A DNA stretch of 21,758 nucleotides, from IMG/VR virus record IMGVR_UViG_3300047560_001797, positions 1 through 21,758 of that record. One strand, given 5' to 3'. The DNA comes from a virus. The position numbers and the translations under genes are program-made. Shown here piece by piece: positions 7,783 through 21,758 of this stretch. Each line of letters begins with the position of its first letter. Position 1 is the first letter of the stretch. The notes under the pieces were generated by a model that saw only the letters and a list, made by a program, of their open reading frames with translations, was not told the origin of the DNA and ran no database searches.

Positions 7783-8867
7783 TTAATTGTAGAACGAACC
7801 AAACTGTATAGCGTGTACGCTAACTTGTAAATTATATTGTGCTTGAAGATTTGTAGCATATACGTTTATACTACCACTACCGTTGCCTGGACCAGTTCGA
7901 TGAACTTCGAATGTTGCTAATGGAGTAGGGCTAGTATAAACTAACCCATACACACTCATTATAGGCTCTGCATATGAGTTATAATTTGCGGCGATTGCTG
8001 CCTCACATACTTGGGTATGATCCAAATCGTCAGTGTTATCGTCAAGGCGTGTTTCGACCATAATAACTAACTTAAATCCAGTTTGCCAAGCATCACCGGA
8101 ATAAATGAGTCCTGAAGAACCAGCTTCTACAGTTGTAGTACCTTGTGTAACGGTTCGTGTAGTTCTTTGTTGGATAGCACCGCTTGTTGTGCTTGTACCG
8201 GACGGTAGTTCTAGGTCACCGTTACTATTAAAAGCCCAAACGTTATTGTTAACTTTGATGTTATGAGAAAGTATACTATCTCCAGCACCTAAATCATAAT
8301 GCTCGCTACCTGCTGGAAACACTAAATGTCCGCTATTATCAAAATGCCATTTAATACTATCGGTAATATAGCTATTTGTTTGTAACCACGCACCGTTCGA
8401 GTCTGCCCAAATCCATGTTTGTTCAGGGTGGTCAGTATCAGGACCTGCTGCCAACGCCGCATAATTAAGGTCACCTGTACCTGGTACAACACGAAGTGTG
8501 GCACCATTAATAATGCTTTGATCCGGCAATACTACAACACCGTTAGTATCTAATGTTAGTCTATAGTGCTGATTGCTGTTAGTTTGATTAGTGCTGTATA
8601 GTTTGTTTGTGACAATCTTGTTAGCATTAGTTAAGCTAAATCCATCGCCAAAATCACTAATCGAAATGGAATCAGTCCAACTTAATGTAGTGCCATCGGT
8701 TGTTAGTACTTTTCCACTGTTGCCTGTTTGTACCGGAATCTGTACGTCTGCACCTGCAAGAGAATACAACTCGTCAAAGTTATCATTTACTTTTTGGAAC
8801 GCTGTACGTAGAGGATCACCAGTACGGTCGTTTGCTGTATTTCCAATGAATATAGTTTGTTTAGACA

Positions 8868-8868
<1 letters not shown>
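7783..8868 (-). CDS. Fibre-type structural protein with NDGTGD-type anchor (361 aa)
   Basis: The product begins MSKQTIFIGNTANDRTGDPL and continues FQKVNDNFDELY, the anchor motif shared with the neighbouring fibres. A linker with GKVLTTDGTTLSW follows. Residues about 110-235 contain three spaced copies of a 'W.F...G.L.LP' strand motif (LTLDTNGVVVLP, WHFDNSGHLVFP, WAFNSNGDLELP) often seen in marine phage tail proteins. The C-terminal third (SGLIYSGDAWQTGFKLVIMV onward) looks like a compact beta domain and ends AIQFGSFYN, echoing the DFGTF ending of the next protein. The ATG at 8866-8868 overlaps the giant fibre stop as TAATG and has a strong AGGGAGAG site, so the genes are probably translationally coupled. 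A tail appendage role is inferred from motif and location. Confidence 0.75.
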
Positions 8869-21604
<12,736 letters not shown>

Positions 21605-21609
21605 TTATT

Positions 21610-21758
21610 TTATACTCCGAAACTTGCGCCGCAACCGCAAGTGTGTGATGCGTTTGGGTTTTTAATTGTAAATTGTGAGCCCATAAGCTCTTCTACGTAA
21701 TCTATTGTTGCACCTTGTAGATATGTCATACTCATACTATCTACTAGAACTTTCCAGG
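21610..21758 (-). CDS. iscA: A-type iron-sulfur carrier protein (IscA/HesB family), C-terminal part
   Basis: Only the last 48 codons are present; the gene begins beyond 21758. The translation contains [20 protein letters not shown] and ends [20 protein letters not shown] followed by TAA. The NPNA...CGCG.SF ending is diagnostic of A-type carriers (IscA, ErpA, SufA, HesB), where two of the three conserved cysteines form the CxC pair and bind the Fe-S cluster or iron. The third cysteine would lie off the window. Such genes occur in marine T4-like phages as auxiliary metabolic genes, thought to support Fe-S assembly in infected cells. Which subfamily it belongs to cannot be decided from this fragment. 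Its end carries the ribosome binding site of the giant fibre gene five bases downstream, suggesting joint expression with virion genes. Confidence 0.92.
   Translation of the reverse strand, partial: WKVLVDSMSMTYLQGATIDYVEELMGSQFTIKNPNASHTCGCGASFGV

Overview
The window looks like part of a T4-like (myovirus-type) tailed phage genome, most plausibly from a marine bacteriophage. The evidence is a T4 gp44-type sliding-clamp loader subunit, a phage GroES-like cochaperonin, an IscA/HesB-type iron-sulfur protein (a known auxiliary gene of marine T4-like phages), and a run of very large fibre proteins built from modules I recognise from marine phage virions. Two NATAAATA sequences resemble the late promoters described for T4 relatives. 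Every gene I accept is on the minus strand, gaps are mostly under 40 bases, and several junctions overlap as ATGA or TAATG. The phage therefore reads from high to low coordinates. I saw no tRNA, rRNA, CRISPR array, insertion sequence or attachment site.

In transcription order: the 3' end of an A-type Fe-S carrier (21610-21758), then a giant fibre gene spanning 8868-21604. That gene is split by a one-base frame disruption near 17797-17803 into a 1300-codon N-terminal part and a roughly 2970-codon C-terminal part; restored, it would encode about 4245 residues. Three more virion genes follow: a 361-residue and a 190-residue protein that share the giant's N-terminal NDGTGD-type motif, and a 950-residue protein with four Ig-like repeats. 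A 786-residue modular fibre protein ends the structural block (1937-4297).

The rest is a cluster of small genes: a 76-residue helical protein, a 169-residue orphan piece of a DnaE-type polymerase palm that stops just before the catalytic acidic motif, an unrecognised 87-residue protein, the cochaperonin, a 77-residue membrane protein, and the start of gene 44. A strong sigma70-like promoter (TTGACA, 18 bases, TATACT) lies just after the cochaperonin gene and would drive the membrane protein and gene 44. This marks a switch from late structural genes to replication genes.

A plausible joint picture is this: the fibre proteins form tail or baseplate appendages anchored through a common N-terminal motif, the cochaperonin assists host GroEL in folding virion proteins, and gp44 begins the replication module. 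The least explained items are the split giant fibre with its alternating helical repeats and the truncated DnaE-like protein. I found no clearly new multi-gene system beyond these.
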